Positions 26,200-35,581 of a stretch of DNA of 64,000 bases are shown piece after piece. The notes below the pieces were generated by a model. The model worked only from the letters and a program-made list of their open reading frames with translations, was not told the origin of the DNA and searched no databases. The stretch covers positions 1 to 64,000 of the forward strand of contig QAYZ01000013.1 in the NCBI GenBank assembly GCA_003054655.1, in the 5' to 3' direction. Source of the stretch: Spartobacteria bacterium LR76. Lineage in GTDB: Bacteria > Verrucomicrobiota > Verrucomicrobiia > Chthoniobacterales > Terrimicrobiaceae. The number at the start of each line of letters is the position of its first letter. Positions within the stretch are counted from its first letter, which is position 1. The position numbers were made by a program, and so were the translations under genes.

Positions 26200-29049
26200 T
26201 TACCAATCCTGAACGAATTTTTCCCAATAGCGTTTTGATTCCCCTCCCTGCCCTCCGCCGGTATCCATGCCTTGGCCACGCAGAGCACTCATGCTTTTGA
26301 GAGCTGATTCCTGCCCTTGCCCATTGCCCTTCTCACTCCCGGCCTCATTCTTTCCCTCCTGCTGCCCGTTGCCCGCTTCGCTCCCTCCATCGGGAGCACT
26401 GGCGGCAGCCGTTCCCTGCACCTTTTCCAATTCGCCGCGAACCGCTCCCATCAGGGTCTCCGCCTTTTTAAGATCCTCCTGATATTTCGAATTCTCGGGC
26501 TTCATTCCAGCGGCCGCGCCGAGATTTATCATCGCCTTTTCCAAGCTCGCCGACGCTGCGCGAAGTTCGCTCACCGATGCCTTGGGCATTTGGTCCTGAG
26601 ACGCATTTTCTCCCTGTGTCTGGGTCGCATCCGGCAGCTTTCCGTTCAAGGCAGACTCCACCTTCCCCATCTCCTTGTTTCCCGCCTTGGAATACAACTC
26701 CGGGAGAAGCGCATTCGCCTCATCCAGACCCTTTTTGGCCGCTTCATTTGTCGGTGCCATGTTGAGCGCGTTGGAGTAGTTAGTCGCCGCATCCAGTGCA
26801 TCCTGAAGCTGTGAGTCCGCCGGGCCACCGTTCGGATCTGTCTTCTTGCCCGCTTTTTCATCAGCTTCCGCCCGGGCTTTGTCGGCATCAAGGCTCTTCT
26901 TGAGGTGTTTCATGGCGAGGTCACCATTCGCCATATAGGCGTCCTGCAATTTGGCATTCACCTGTGCTTCAAGCTCGGCGGCCTCCTTGTTATCAGCATT
27001 CAAAGCCTGGGCTTCATCCAGTTTGGCAACGCCGTCTTCGAGCCTTTTAAGCTGATTATTGCCAAAAAAGTTGTCGGTCTTCATAGCATCTGCGGTCTGG
27101 TCTCTGGCCGCACGGGTGAGCAGGTCCGAAAGATCGGCCTGCTGTTTTTTCAAGGCTTCCTTCAGCCCCTGGTCGTCGGGGGTAAGTCCTATTGCCTCCT
27201 CCAGCTTGCTGATGATGGCCTCGCGTTGATCGTACAGCCTTTGGAGATCCTTTTCCCCGACTGTCTTCAGCTCGCTTTGCGTCTTGTCGACTTCTGCGTC
27301 TGCCTTGTCCGCATTTTTCTTCAGTTCACTGCTTAGCAGCTTCTTGGCGTTGTCGACCAGTGGCTGATTCTTGCTGTTCAGCTCCGTGGCGCGCTCGTAG
27401 GCCTGAAGCGCTTCACGGAGGGTCTTTTCCGTGTAGGCTCTAGTCCGCTCGCCCCCAATCTCGAGAAGCACCTTTTCGAGTTGGGCCTTCACAGTATCCA
27501 GGTTGGCTTTTGCCTCACGGCTCCCCTGCACCTGCATCTGAGCCTCATAACTGCTGAGCGCCTCCTCAAATGCACGGACCGCGCCGAGACTGCTGCGATC
27601 GGGGCCCGGCTGCAAGGAGGCAACTCCCTTGCGCAATGCAATTGTCCCCAGTTGGAAAAGAACCTGAGCTTTCAGCTTCGGATCATCGACCAGGCTGTCC
27701 ACGGACTGAAATATGGTGTTGGCCTCGTCGTATCGGCCCGCTCGATAAAGACCGAGGGCGTAGTTGTAGCAGGCATAGGGATCGGTCGGATTCTCCCCGA
27801 CCTTCTCCTTCAATATCGCCACGGCTTCATCAGCCTTTCCGGCGTCGAAGAGCTTCTCCGCGTCGGCCGCAGGGTCCTGGCTCGCTTGTGCGGAACCGAA
27901 ACCCGCGAGCACCGCCGCAGCCATCAATGCCCGCACCCCGGTCGCAACCGGACGTTTTTTCGGTGAGGAATAGGAGACAGGCTTTACGACGGGCACCCCC
28001 GTCTGAACGGTTCCCGTCTTCTTGCGCGGACGCCCGAGCAGCGGCTCCAGAACCATGAGCAAGATCGCAGCCGCCAGCGGAATCTGAAACCATTCGTCGT
28101 AATCCCGGGTCTTGATGCGCTGGGTCTTCTCAAGCAGCGACCGGACATTCTTTGCCCGAATGTCCTGGAAGAGGTTTTCCCCCGGATGAAACTCAAAGTA
28201 CTGCCCGCCGCTCACACTGGCTATGGCCCGCAGGGCCTGGCTGTCGAGGCGACTGACCACCTCGCTTCCATATTGACTACGCACCCAGGGAGCGGGCTTG
28301 TTGTCGCCCGGTTTCAGCCGTTCCAGGTCCGGCACCCGGCTCCCCGCAGATGTACCCACGCCCACGGTATAGATGGTAAGCCCGTCCGTCTGCCTGGCCT
28401 TTCGCGCAGCGGCAATGGAGTCTCCCTCGAGATTCTCACCGTCGGTAATGAGGATAAGGATTTTTGATTCGATTTTCCGGCTCCGCATCATTTGCGCCGC
28501 AGTTTCGATGGCCTCGGGAATATTGCTTCCCTTCTTGGAGATCGACCGGGGACTAGCGTCCCTGAGGACAAAATCGAGTGCGGTGTAGTCGTGGGTCAGC
28601 GGTGCCTGAACGAAAGCCTTGCCCGCGAAAAGGACAAGCCCGATGCGGTCGCATTTCTGGCTGAGGATCCATTCGCTGAGGGCCTTCTTCACGGCATCGA
28701 GCCGGTTGGGTGGCACATCCTCCGCCCACATGCTTTTGGATACATCGAGGGCTATCACGATATCCGCGCCGAGCCGTTCATCCGCTTCGCTCCTCGGGCC
28801 GGTCAGCGGGCGCGCCATCGAGATCGCTAGCAGGGCGAGTACTCCGCCGGTGAGCAGGAACCTATAGCGCTTTCGCTTCCAATCCACCGAAGCCACGATA
28901 CCAGGCAGTAGCGATGGAGAGAAAAACCTCTCGATCCTGCCCCGCGCAATCCGCCGCGAGAGCTTCCACAAGGCCAGGCCCAGAGCCGGAATGACCAACA
29001 GCGACAGGAACCATGCCGGGGTGGCAAAAATCAGGGAACCCGCGACCAT
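26200..29049 (-). CDS. BatB/BatC-type protein: membrane vWA domain fused to TPR region
   Basis: 949 residues from the ATG at 29049; the frame extends 7 codons further. Two membrane helices (about 7-28 and 64-80) precede a von Willebrand A domain with an intact MIDAS motif, DVSKS at 102-106. A third helix (near 330) follows, then a C-terminal half of TPR-like helical repeats (DPYACYNYALGLYRAGRYDEA) rich in Lys, Glu and Gln. The tail is Gly/Gln-rich. In Bacteroides-type Bat operons BatB and BatC are usually separate, so this looks like a fusion. The protein probably works with MoxR and the neighbouring vWA protein in envelope stress or protein-complex assembly. It is the last gene of the operon and overlaps batA by 19 bases. 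Confidence 0.82.
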   Translation of the reverse strand: MVAGSLIFATPAWFLSLLVIPALGLALWKLSRRIARGRIERFFSPSLLPGIVASVDWKRKRYRFLLTGGVLALLAISMARPLTGPRSEADERLGADIVIALDVSKSMWAEDVPPNRLDAVKKALSEWILSQKCDRIGLVLFAGKAFVQAPLTHDYTALDFVLRDASPRSISKKGSNIPEAIETAAQMMRSRKIESKILILITDGENLEGDSIAAARKARQTDGLTIYTVGVGTSAGSRVPDLERLKPGDNKPAPWVRSQYGSEVVSRLDSQALRAIASVSGGQYFEFHPGENLFQDIRAKNVRSLLEKTQRIKTRDYDEWFQIPLAAAILLMVLEPLLGRPRKKTGTVQTGVPVVKPVSYSSPKKRPVATGVRALMAAAVLAGFGSAQASQDPAADAEKLFDAGKADEAVAILKEKVGENPTDPYACYNYALGLYRAGRYDEANTIFQSVDSLVDDPKLKAQVLFQLGTIALRKGVASLQPGPDRSSLGAVRAFEEALSSYEAQMQVQGSREAKANLDTVKAQLEKVLLEIGGERTRAYTEKTLREALQAYERATELNSKNQPLVDNAKKLLSSELKKNADKADAEVDKTQSELKTVGEKDLQRLYDQREAIISKLEEAIGLTPDDQGLKEALKKQQADLSDLLTRAARDQTADAMKTDNFFGNNQLKRLEDGVAKLDEAQALNADNKEAAELEAQVNAKLQDAYMANGDLAMKHLKKSLDADKARAEADEKAGKKTDPNGGPADSQLQDALDAATNYSNALNMAPTNEAAKKGLDEANALLPELYSKAGNKEMGKVESALNGKLPDATQTQGENASQDQMPKASVSELRAASASLEKAMINLGAAAGMKPENSKYQEDLKKAETLMGAVRGELEKVQGTAAASAPDGGSEAGNGQQEGKNEAGSEKGNGQGQESALKSMSALRGQGMDTGGGQGGESKRYWEKFVQDW

Positions 29050-29987
29050 ATCGTATTGCCTCCTATCCATCCGCCGAGGACCGTCAGGAAGGCGCCTAGC
29101 ACCACCCAGGGAAAAAGCTCCTCGTACATACGTGATTGCTTTTGTTCAAACTTTGACCTCTCAAGACGATCGATCTCCCGGTAAATGGAAACAATGCTCT
29201 CCAGCGAGGCAGCCTGAAAGTACATGCCGCCAGTCTTGGACGCGATGCGGCTCATGAGAGAGTTTGCATTACCTATTCCCACCGAACGAGGACTCATAAA
29301 CTGCACGGTGTAGACCCGGATGTTGTCCTTTGCCGCCACCTCCGCTGCCTCCAGCGGCGAGATGCCGTAGTTATTACCGCCATCCGAAGTGACGATGATG
29401 ACCCGCGACTTGGCCTCCGATTGCTTGAGCAGATCGACCGAGGAGAGGATCCCCTCCCCGATTGCCGTCCAGGCCTGGAGCTTGATATCCTTGAGTACTT
29501 CCTTGATCCAATCGCCATCGATCGTAAGGGGACTCAGGATATAGGTATCGGCCGCGAAACCGATCATGCCAAAGCGGTCGTTTGGCCGTTTGTCGACCAT
29601 GTCGTTGATCGCCATGATGTAGGCGTCCCGCTTGGATACCATCCCCGTCTTGGTGGGAAAATCCCGGGCATCCATCGAACCCGACACGTCGACGCAGAAT
29701 ACGATGTCCACACCATTCCGAGCGTCGGGCGACTCTCCCACATCGAGCCTCGGACGGGCCATTGCGATGACACTGAACGCGAGCGCCACCAACCCGAGGT
29801 GTTTGATCCAGGTTCCGGGGCCGCGACGGGGTGCCATGCCCAATTCACGCACCAGGCGCAGGGCGGAATACGGCACAGTCTCGACCTCGCCTCGTACGCC
29901 GCGCAGCCAGGCGGCAAGCGGTACCAGCGCGAGAAGCAAAAGCCACCACGGCTGGCCAAAACCAAAGGATGTCAGACGCTCGATCAT
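29031..29987 (-). CDS. BatA-type membrane vWA-domain protein
   Basis: 318 residues. It has an N-terminal membrane helix pair (WWLLLLALVPLAAWL and LGLVALAFSVIAMA), then a vWA domain with the MIDAS sequence DVSGS at 100-104 and a typical second motif in TAIGEGILSSVDLLK. A C-terminal helix VVLGAFLTVLGGWIGG anchors the end. The layout is that of aerotolerance operon protein BatA. The start ATG at 29987 overlaps the stop of the preceding DUF4381-like gene as ATGA. It should sit in the inner membrane with its vWA domain in the periplasm or cytoplasm and bind a partner through a divalent metal. Confidence 0.85.
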   Translation of the reverse strand: MIERLTSFGFGQPWWLLLLALVPLAAWLRGVRGEVETVPYSALRLVRELGMAPRRGPGTWIKHLGLVALAFSVIAMARPRLDVGESPDARNGVDIVFCVDVSGSMDARDFPTKTGMVSKRDAYIMAINDMVDKRPNDRFGMIGFAADTYILSPLTIDGDWIKEVLKDIKLQAWTAIGEGILSSVDLLKQSEAKSRVIIVTSDGGNNYGISPLEAAEVAAKDNIRVYTVQFMSPRSVGIGNANSLMSRIASKTGGMYFQAASLESIVSIYREIDRLERSKFEQKQSRMYEELFPWVVLGAFLTVLGGWIGGNTIWSRVP

Positions 29988-30520
29988 GCAGCGGCGGGCG
30001 TGGACTCCGCCATCGGTCGTGGCGTGGTATCATGGACGAACCTTTCTGCCGTAGCGAAAAGGATCTCCATCTTTTTGAGCGCAGCGGAACGCCGGGCGAA
30101 CTTCACCAGATCACATTGCCGGAGAAACTCGCCCAGCAACTCACGGTATTCCGGCGAAAGCGCATCGCTGATCCTTGCCTCCTCGAGAAACTCCTCGGTC
30201 GACCTATGCGGCGCGCGCAACTCGAAACGATCCTGGATGTAAACGCGCAGGATACGGGAGACCTCGATGATAAAATCCATTTCCCGCTCCTCAGACAGCC
30301 GGGCCTGTAGCCGGCGTAATGCCTCGAGCGCCTTTTCGTGGGCGGGAGGCTCGGGCTGAGCCGCAACGGCAGCGAGCTTGCGTTGACGAAACCACAGGAA
30401 AGTCGCCACACCGGCAGCCGCAAGCAGGACAGCCGTCACCACCCATATCCATACCGGCAGCCCCTCTCCGGGAGCGTATGCCCATTTCAGATTATCCACG
30501 ATGACCGGGTTTTCACTCAT
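29984..30520 (-). CDS. DUF4381-like membrane protein of the moxR-bat operon
   Basis: 178 residues. One strong transmembrane helix near the N-terminus (VWIWVVTAVLLAAAGVATFL) is followed by a helical cytoplasmic domain with ALEALRRLQARLSEEREMDF and SRILRVYIQDRFELRAPHRS, the typical text of DUF4381-type proteins. These occur between DUF58 and vWA genes in MoxR operons. The molecular role is not known. It overlaps both neighbours by four bases (ATGA at 30517-30520 and at 29984-29987), so the operon is tightly coupled. The position fits this family better than BatD, which is much longer. Confidence 0.75.
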   Translation of the reverse strand: MSENPVIVDNLKWAYAPGEGLPVWIWVVTAVLLAAAGVATFLWFRQRKLAAVAAQPEPPAHEKALEALRRLQARLSEEREMDFIIEVSRILRVYIQDRFELRAPHRSTEEFLEEARISDALSPEYRELLGEFLRQCDLVKFARRSAALKKMEILFATAERFVHDTTPRPMAESTPAAA

Positions 30521-31392
30521 CGCCGTCGCATCCTTCGATCGAAGAAGCTTTTCAACGCCAGCTGAAAGGGCTTTCCGGTTTCAAGCTCTATGATGTCGAG
30601 CCCCGTTCTCTCCAAGACACGCCGCCGCTCTGCTCGCTCGCTGAGCGCACGCTCGTGGAATGCGCTGCGCAAGGCAGCATCCGAGGTGTCGACCTCCATC
30701 CAGTCACCCGTCTCCGCATCCTCGAGCGAGATCACGCCCACGTCGGGCAACTCCACTTCACGGCGGTCGAAGATATTCACCGCAATCACATCGTGCCGCT
30801 GGTTCGTGACGCGCAAGGCCTTCTCAAATCCCTCATCGAGGAAATCCGAAATCACAAACACCACCGCCGGACGCGTCATCATGAGATTCAGGTAATCCAG
30901 GGCGTTCTTGAGGCGGGTTCCCTTGTGGGCCGGTCGGAAAAAGAGAATCTCGCGAATGAGCCGAAACACATGGGAGCGCCCCTTGCGAGGAGGCACAAAG
31001 GACTCCACCTGATCGGTGTACAGGATCAATCCGACCTTGTCGCTGTTGCGGCACGCACTGAAGGCAAAGACCGAGGCCACCTCCGCGGCCAGTTCCTTTT
31101 TGCTCTGGGCTCCCGACCCGAGCTGGTCCGAGGCGCTCACGTCCACGAGCACCATGATACTTAGTTCGCGCTCCTCCCTGTATTTCTTGATGTGGGGTGT
31201 CCCTGTGCGAGCCGTGACATTCCAGTCGATATTGCAAATGTCGTCGCCCGGCTGATACTCGCGCACTTCCTCAAAATCCATGCCCCGGCCCTTGAAGACC
31301 GAATGGTACGCGCCCGCCAGGAGATTCTGCGCCATGCGATTGGTGCGGATCTCGATACGGCGGATCTTCTTGAGATATTCGCGGGGAATCAT
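30517..31392 (-). CDS. DUF58 (vWA-like) protein of the moxR-bat operon
   Basis: 291 residues, soluble. It begins MIPREYLKKIRRIEIRTNRM, then SVFKGRGMDFEEVREYQPGD and IDWNVTARTGTPHIKKYREE, the hallmark block of DUF58 proteins. A vWA-like fold follows, with MVLVDVSAS as the metal-site motif and VVFVISDFLDEGFEKAL later. The family accompanies MoxR ATPases almost everywhere and is thought to act with them in chaperone-like assembly or envelope maintenance. It lies 48 bases downstream of moxR and overlaps the DUF4381-like gene by four bases. Length and motifs are normal. Confidence 0.9.
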   Translation of the reverse strand: MIPREYLKKIRRIEIRTNRMAQNLLAGAYHSVFKGRGMDFEEVREYQPGDDICNIDWNVTARTGTPHIKKYREERELSIMVLVDVSASDQLGSGAQSKKELAAEVASVFAFSACRNSDKVGLILYTDQVESFVPPRKGRSHVFRLIREILFFRPAHKGTRLKNALDYLNLMMTRPAVVFVISDFLDEGFEKALRVTNQRHDVIAVNIFDRREVELPDVGVISLEDAETGDWMEVDTSDAALRSAFHERALSERAERRRVLERTGLDIIELETGKPFQLALKSFFDRRMRRR

Positions 31393-31440
31393 TCTCGATG
31401 TGAAGAGGTTCGTCTCACGAGACGGTCCGTTTCCCGCGGA

Positions 31441-32484
31441 TCACGGTACGGGAACACGATCCAGTATCCAGCCGAGGATCTGCTCGGTGCTCACCTCCTC
31501 CGCCTCAGCCTCGTAGGTGAGCAGCAGGCGGTGACGCATCACATCGAGCGCGATGGCACGCACGTCCAACGGCGTCACATAAGCGCGTCCTTGCATGAGC
31601 GCATGAGCCTTGGCAGCGAGCGTGAGATTGATCGTAGCTCGCGGGGAGACTCCATAGCGGATGAGTCCCTCCAGCTTTTTATCCACATTGCCCGGCCTGC
31701 GGGTCGCATACACCAGCTGTATGATGTAGTTCTTGATGTTGGGATCGAGATAGATGCGATCCACCAGCGTGCGGAGATAGAGGATCGTAGCGGTATCGAT
31801 GACCGGCTCGATCGAAATCCGGGGAGCCGTGGACGCCATCATGTCGAGAATGCGTAATTCCTCTTCCTCCGAGCCGAAGTCCACAATCACCTTAAGCATG
31901 AAACGGTCGACCTGGGCTTCCGGCAGAGCATACGTTCCCTCCTGCTCCAGCGGATTTTGCGTAGCAAGCACGAGAAAGGGCTCAGGGAGCGGATGCGTCT
32001 GATCACCGATCGTCACCTGATGCTCCTGCATCGCTTCAAGCAATGCACTCTGAACCTTTGCCGGGGAGCGATTGATCTCATCAGCCAGGACGAGGTTGGC
32101 AAAAATCGGCCCACGTTTTGTCGAGTAGGAATGCTCCCTCGGATCGTAAATCAACGTTCCCACCACATCGGAAGGCAGGAGATCGGGAGTGAACTGAATG
32201 CGCTTGAAATCCGCCTTTACTGTCGCGGCCAGGGCTTTAATCGTCGTGGTCTTCGCCAGTCCCGGCACGCCCTCCAGCAGCACATGTCCATTGCTCAAGA
32301 GCCCGATGATCAGGCGCTCCACCAAGTAACGCTGACCGACCACCATTTTGGACATCTCATCAATGACCGCAGGAATCCACCCGGCAGCTGCGGTGATTTC
32401 TGTCTGGAGAGCGTCTAGATCGGAAGGCGACGAGGCAGGGGCATCGGCCTCCAAGAGTTCAGAATCAGGGTTTGCGGAGATCAT
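31441..32484 (-). CDS. MoxR-family AAA+ ATPase
   Basis: 347 residues. The Walker A is EGVPGLAKT at about 71-79, and Walker B is LVLADEINRSPAKVQSALLE. A sensor-1 stretch reads LVLATQNPLEQEGTYALPEA, and the lid domain contains GVSPRATINLTLAAKAHA. The family drives ATP-dependent remodelling or metal-dependent maturation of partner proteins, usually the vWA proteins encoded beside it. Here it is the first gene of a five-gene leftward operon with DUF58, DUF4381-like, BatA and BatB/C. The 42 residues before the core are poorly conserved and acidic. The start ATG at 32484 is supported by lack of an earlier in-frame start near it. Confidence 0.93.
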   Translation of the reverse strand: MISANPDSELLEADAPASSPSDLDALQTEITAAAGWIPAVIDEMSKMVVGQRYLVERLIIGLLSNGHVLLEGVPGLAKTTTIKALAATVKADFKRIQFTPDLLPSDVVGTLIYDPREHSYSTKRGPIFANLVLADEINRSPAKVQSALLEAMQEHQVTIGDQTHPLPEPFLVLATQNPLEQEGTYALPEAQVDRFMLKVIVDFGSEEEELRILDMMASTAPRISIEPVIDTATILYLRTLVDRIYLDPNIKNYIIQLVYATRRPGNVDKKLEGLIRYGVSPRATINLTLAAKAHALMQGRAYVTPLDVRAIALDVMRHRLLLTYEAEAEEVSTEQILGWILDRVPVP

Positions 32485-32826
32485 CGTAAAAAATACGCGG
32501 TGAGAGGGGAATTTTTACCGAGTGAATTCAGACCATCAACATTATCTCCCCTCCGTTGAGTAGCGATTAAATAAAATTATCCTTTTTCAACATTCCCTGC
32601 ACTGTATCTCCTGTCGCACCTACAGATAAAGAACCCCAAAAGGACGACCTTTCAAAAGCGGAGAATTTCAATCGAAAGATATAGGGCACCGACGCGAAAT
32701 AACGTCCCCTTCCCTCCATCTCCAAAGCAGTTCCACGCCAGCTTACCGCCTGGGACGGGATCCAGCCGAAGCGACTGGATTCACCGCCCCTAGGATGAAA
32801 ATCGCCCCCCCTATGCCGACATATTT
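32485..32826. other. Intergenic region upstream of moxR
   Basis: The 342-base gap holds the promoter of the moxR operon, probably in the A/T-rich part near 32560-32600 (TTATCCTTTTTCA at 32578-32590). A stem ATCCAG (32760-32765) / CTGGAT (32775-32780) lies 47 bases past the stop of the isomerase-like gene. On the minus strand one frame stays open from the end of that gene to a TAA near 32571 with no start codon; I do not regard it as a gene. Confidence 0.4.
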
Positions 32827-34590
32827 TTAAGGTCGCACATACGCCTTGATCGTGGCATGGCGTTGCTTTCCGGTCGGAGTCACCCGGTACGCACCCACCG
32901 CAGCGGGGACAATGAAGGTCTCAGCGTAGTGAATGGGAAATGGTTCAAACGCATCAGTAGGGCTTTCCACTACGGCCTCTGCACCTTCGACCAGATTCAA
33001 GACGTTAACCGTGCCCGCCGTGTGATGGTGTACCTGTCGGGTAAACCAATGTCGCCTCGACTCTATAAACTGCGTCTTGTAAAGTCCCGTCCGCTCTTCT
33101 CGCCATCCATCGCCACACGCAACTTCTTCGACCGCGTTGGTCAGATGCGCGTTAACCTTCTGTTCGTCCCAAGACCAGTCGATAACATCTCTCCCCCGAG
33201 CAAGATTGATTGGCCTGGGCTTTCCATCCAATCCCATTCTGCTCCAGTCCCACAGCTTGAAGGTAAAAATGTAGGGTGTGGCAGAGATTTCCAAGACCAT
33301 GCACCCAGAGCCTGAACAATGAAGGGTTCCGGCAGGAATGAGAAAGTGGTCGTGCCTCTTCGCAGGCCAGCGAGCGATAAATCTCTCATCGTCGAACGGA
33401 ATGCCGTCTTCGTTCGCCTTTCTGAGACTCTCCATCATGGCATCAAAATCTGTGGCGTTTTTCCTTCCCAGATACACATTAGCCCCAGCTTCAGCGTCCA
33501 ACAGATAGTAACTCTCGTCCTGGGTGTAGCTCAGGCCAAAGTGCCTGCGGGCGTAATCCTTGATCGGATGCACCTGAAAGGACAGATTGCCGCCTCCCAT
33601 CGTATCCAATAAATCAAAACGAATGGGAAACTCCGCTCCAAAGCGATCGTAAACCGATTGCCCAAGGAGCGCCACAGGCTGGTTGAAAACGAGATTCATG
33701 GCTGGTATCTCAACCGTCGTGTCGGCGAAGCCAAGAAGAAGACTATTCTCCTCCGGTACGCAGTCAAAACACCAGGCATAGTTTGGCGGCGAAGGATTCA
33801 GTGCAAATTTTTCCTTCATCCATTGCCCACCCCATGGACCAGGATCGAAGAAAGGGACCACCCGAAACGGTCGTTCTACCGCGCTTCGAAGCGCCGCCAG
33901 ATGAGCTTTACCTGTGATGAGCTTGGGCAAGGAGAGCGACGTCGTATCGAGAAGGAAATCCCATTTCTCCATCGTCTCCTGCTTAACCCGGTCTGCCATC
34001 CGCCAATCCACGAAGAAGGACCGTTTGTACTGCAGGGATGCCGCTAGCATCGGATTATCGACGCCGAGATTGGAAACCTCATTGCGTCGCTGCCGAAGCT
34101 GTCCCTCCCAGCGTGGCATGTCTGCGTAGACCAGGAGGTCTGATTCGGGAACGAGCAAAGTGGCGGCTGGACCGACAACGAGTACAAGGCCGGAGCGACA
34201 AGTGCGGACGCGTGATCTCACGGCCCCCACCTTGCCCGAATCAAGGAGGACATCCATACGCAGGGGTGTCAAAAAACCGAATACAGGATCATCTCCGCCG
34301 AGGTAGGGGGCAAGAATATGGTCGATCTCCTCTGGCTCTCGGAAAGCATCTGCAGTCGCAATGACAAGCGACGGCTTGAGTATATCGGCTATTTGATCCC
34401 GGATCTCATCATGATGCACTCCCGGGTAGCACTCGACCGCAATAACTGGAGCGCGTCGGCCCTTGCTGTAAAGCGATTCGACTTCCAGATTCAGGCGGCC
34501 ACAGATTTCTTCCCACCCTTGCCAGCAATCTCGGGCAAATAATGACGGAACGGGAAGAGCAGGATACCTGTCATAATTGGATAGTCTCAT
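32827..34590 (-). CDS. Class I mannose-6-phosphate isomerase-like protein with extra N-terminal domain
   Basis: 587 residues from the ATG at 34590; an overlapping TTG at 34605 is possible. The C-terminal 350 residues are a cupin-type phosphomannose isomerase. The zinc site is formed by GGGNLSFQVHP (Gln and His), a Glu in the following segment, and the His of IPAGTLHCSGSG. The first 200 residues look like a degenerate P-loop kinase fold: VIAVECYPGVHHDEI stands where the Walker A would be, with the Lys-Ser/Thr missing, and VGPAATLLVPESDLLVYADM follows. Normal class I isomerases are 300-400 residues, so the fusion is unusual. It should convert mannose-6-phosphate to fructose-6-phosphate, completing a pathway with the mannosidase and kinase upstream. 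Confidence 0.8.
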   Translation of the reverse strand: MRLSNYDRYPALPVPSLFARDCWQGWEEICGRLNLEVESLYSKGRRAPVIAVECYPGVHHDEIRDQIADILKPSLVIATADAFREPEEIDHILAPYLGGDDPVFGFLTPLRMDVLLDSGKVGAVRSRVRTCRSGLVLVVGPAATLLVPESDLLVYADMPRWEGQLRQRRNEVSNLGVDNPMLAASLQYKRSFFVDWRMADRVKQETMEKWDFLLDTTSLSLPKLITGKAHLAALRSAVERPFRVVPFFDPGPWGGQWMKEKFALNPSPPNYAWCFDCVPEENSLLLGFADTTVEIPAMNLVFNQPVALLGQSVYDRFGAEFPIRFDLLDTMGGGNLSFQVHPIKDYARRHFGLSYTQDESYYLLDAEAGANVYLGRKNATDFDAMMESLRKANEDGIPFDDERFIARWPAKRHDHFLIPAGTLHCSGSGCMVLEISATPYIFTFKLWDWSRMGLDGKPRPINLARGRDVIDWSWDEQKVNAHLTNAVEEVACGDGWREERTGLYKTQFIESRRHWFTRQVHHHTAGTVNVLNLVEGAEAVVESPTDAFEPFPIHYAETFIVPAAVGAYRVTPTGKQRHATIKAYVRP

Positions 34591-34601
34591 AGGAGAGTGT
34601 G

Positions 34602-35567
34602 TCAAAAAGAGAGGTTCAAATGAGGGTAGTCGAAACTTACGCCTGCTTCCTTGGCCGCCAGAGAAACAGCTCCGACCACCGGCGGTGCTTCACGCTGGCG
34701 GATACGTGCCCCAGGCAACTGATCGAGGATTTCTCTTCTGACTCTTTCGGAATAGTCAGAGCTATGCTCGAGCAGCCCGCCGGAAAAAATGATTTCAGGA
34801 TCTCTTGCCGGGAAAACGCGGATTTGTACGGCTGTCACCATGTCTGCCAATTGCCTGGCCGCTTCATTCAGGATTACCCGGGCGACTGAGTCCTTCCGGG
34901 AAGCAGCCTCAAATACCAGCGGAGCAAGTGCCGCGATTTCGTGGCGCCGCCATTTCGGACGATGCAGCTTGACGGCAAAATCCGCAATATTATCGACGCC
35001 AAGAGCGCCAAAACACAACTCTCTCAAGAAGGTCTTCTCGCCACGCCCATCAGCTTCTCGACAAGCTGCGGCCAATCCTTTCTGCGCAATATCGTATCCG
35101 CTACCGAGATCGTCCAGAAGCTGATCCCACCCCCCGGCCTGCCAGGTTTCCCCCGACGAGTTTCTCCCATAGCATGAAGATCCCGTTCCCGCTATGAGGG
35201 CGATTCCAGCGCGTCCTCCCAGCCCGCCCTCCAAGGCGATGCGAATGTCGTGATCAACACCGACAGCACATCCGGGTCGGAGAGGCCATGCTTTCACCAA
35301 AGACTTCACGGCTTCGCGGTCGCTCGCAGTGACGATGCTCGCCGCGCCGACATACAGTCCGACAATATCGGAAATGGAAATCCTGGCTTCCTGACAAGCA
35401 GCATTGACTGCTTCCAGAAACGAAATCCCTGATCGTTCCCAGCCATAGTGATTGGGATTCCCTCCGGAACTATGGCCTTTTCCGAGGCGCGAGCCGTCCG
35501 CTGATACCACCATGGCGCGACAGGACGTTCCACCTGCGTCGATACCGCACAAGACCGGACTGCTCAT
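34602..35567 (-). CDS. BadF/BadG-family sugar kinase (N-acetylglucosamine kinase-like)
   Basis: 321 residues with the ASKHA fold. Phosphate-1 motif: LCGIDAGGTSCRAMV. Phosphate-2: IALIAGTGSSCYGRN, then AGGWDQLLDDLGSGYDIAQK, which is typical of the BadF/GlcNAc-kinase group. The adenosine motif is IIFSGGLLEHS. It should phosphorylate a hexose or amino sugar with ATP in the cytoplasm. Between an alpha-mannosidase and a mannose-6-phosphate isomerase-like gene, mannose is the best guess. GGAGG lies about 8 bases before the ATG at 35567, a good ribosome site. It starts 14 bases after the mannosidase stop. Confidence 0.88.
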   Translation of the reverse strand: MSSPVLCGIDAGGTSCRAMVVSADGSRLGKGHSSGGNPNHYGWERSGISFLEAVNAACQEARISISDIVGLYVGAASIVTASDREAVKSLVKAWPLRPGCAVGVDHDIRIALEGGLGGRAGIALIAGTGSSCYGRNSSGETWQAGGWDQLLDDLGSGYDIAQKGLAAACREADGRGEKTFLRELCFGALGVDNIADFAVKLHRPKWRRHEIAALAPLVFEAASRKDSVARVILNEAARQLADMVTAVQIRVFPARDPEIIFSGGLLEHSSDYSERVRREILDQLPGARIRQREAPPVVGAVSLAAKEAGVSFDYPHLNLSF

Positions 35568-35581
35568 GAGAGGTACCTCCG

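Noticed and set aside
32571-32826. Open minus-strand frame without start codon upstream of moxR
   Set aside because: Of a length that can occur by chance at this base composition, with no start, no ribosome site and overlap with the likely promoter.
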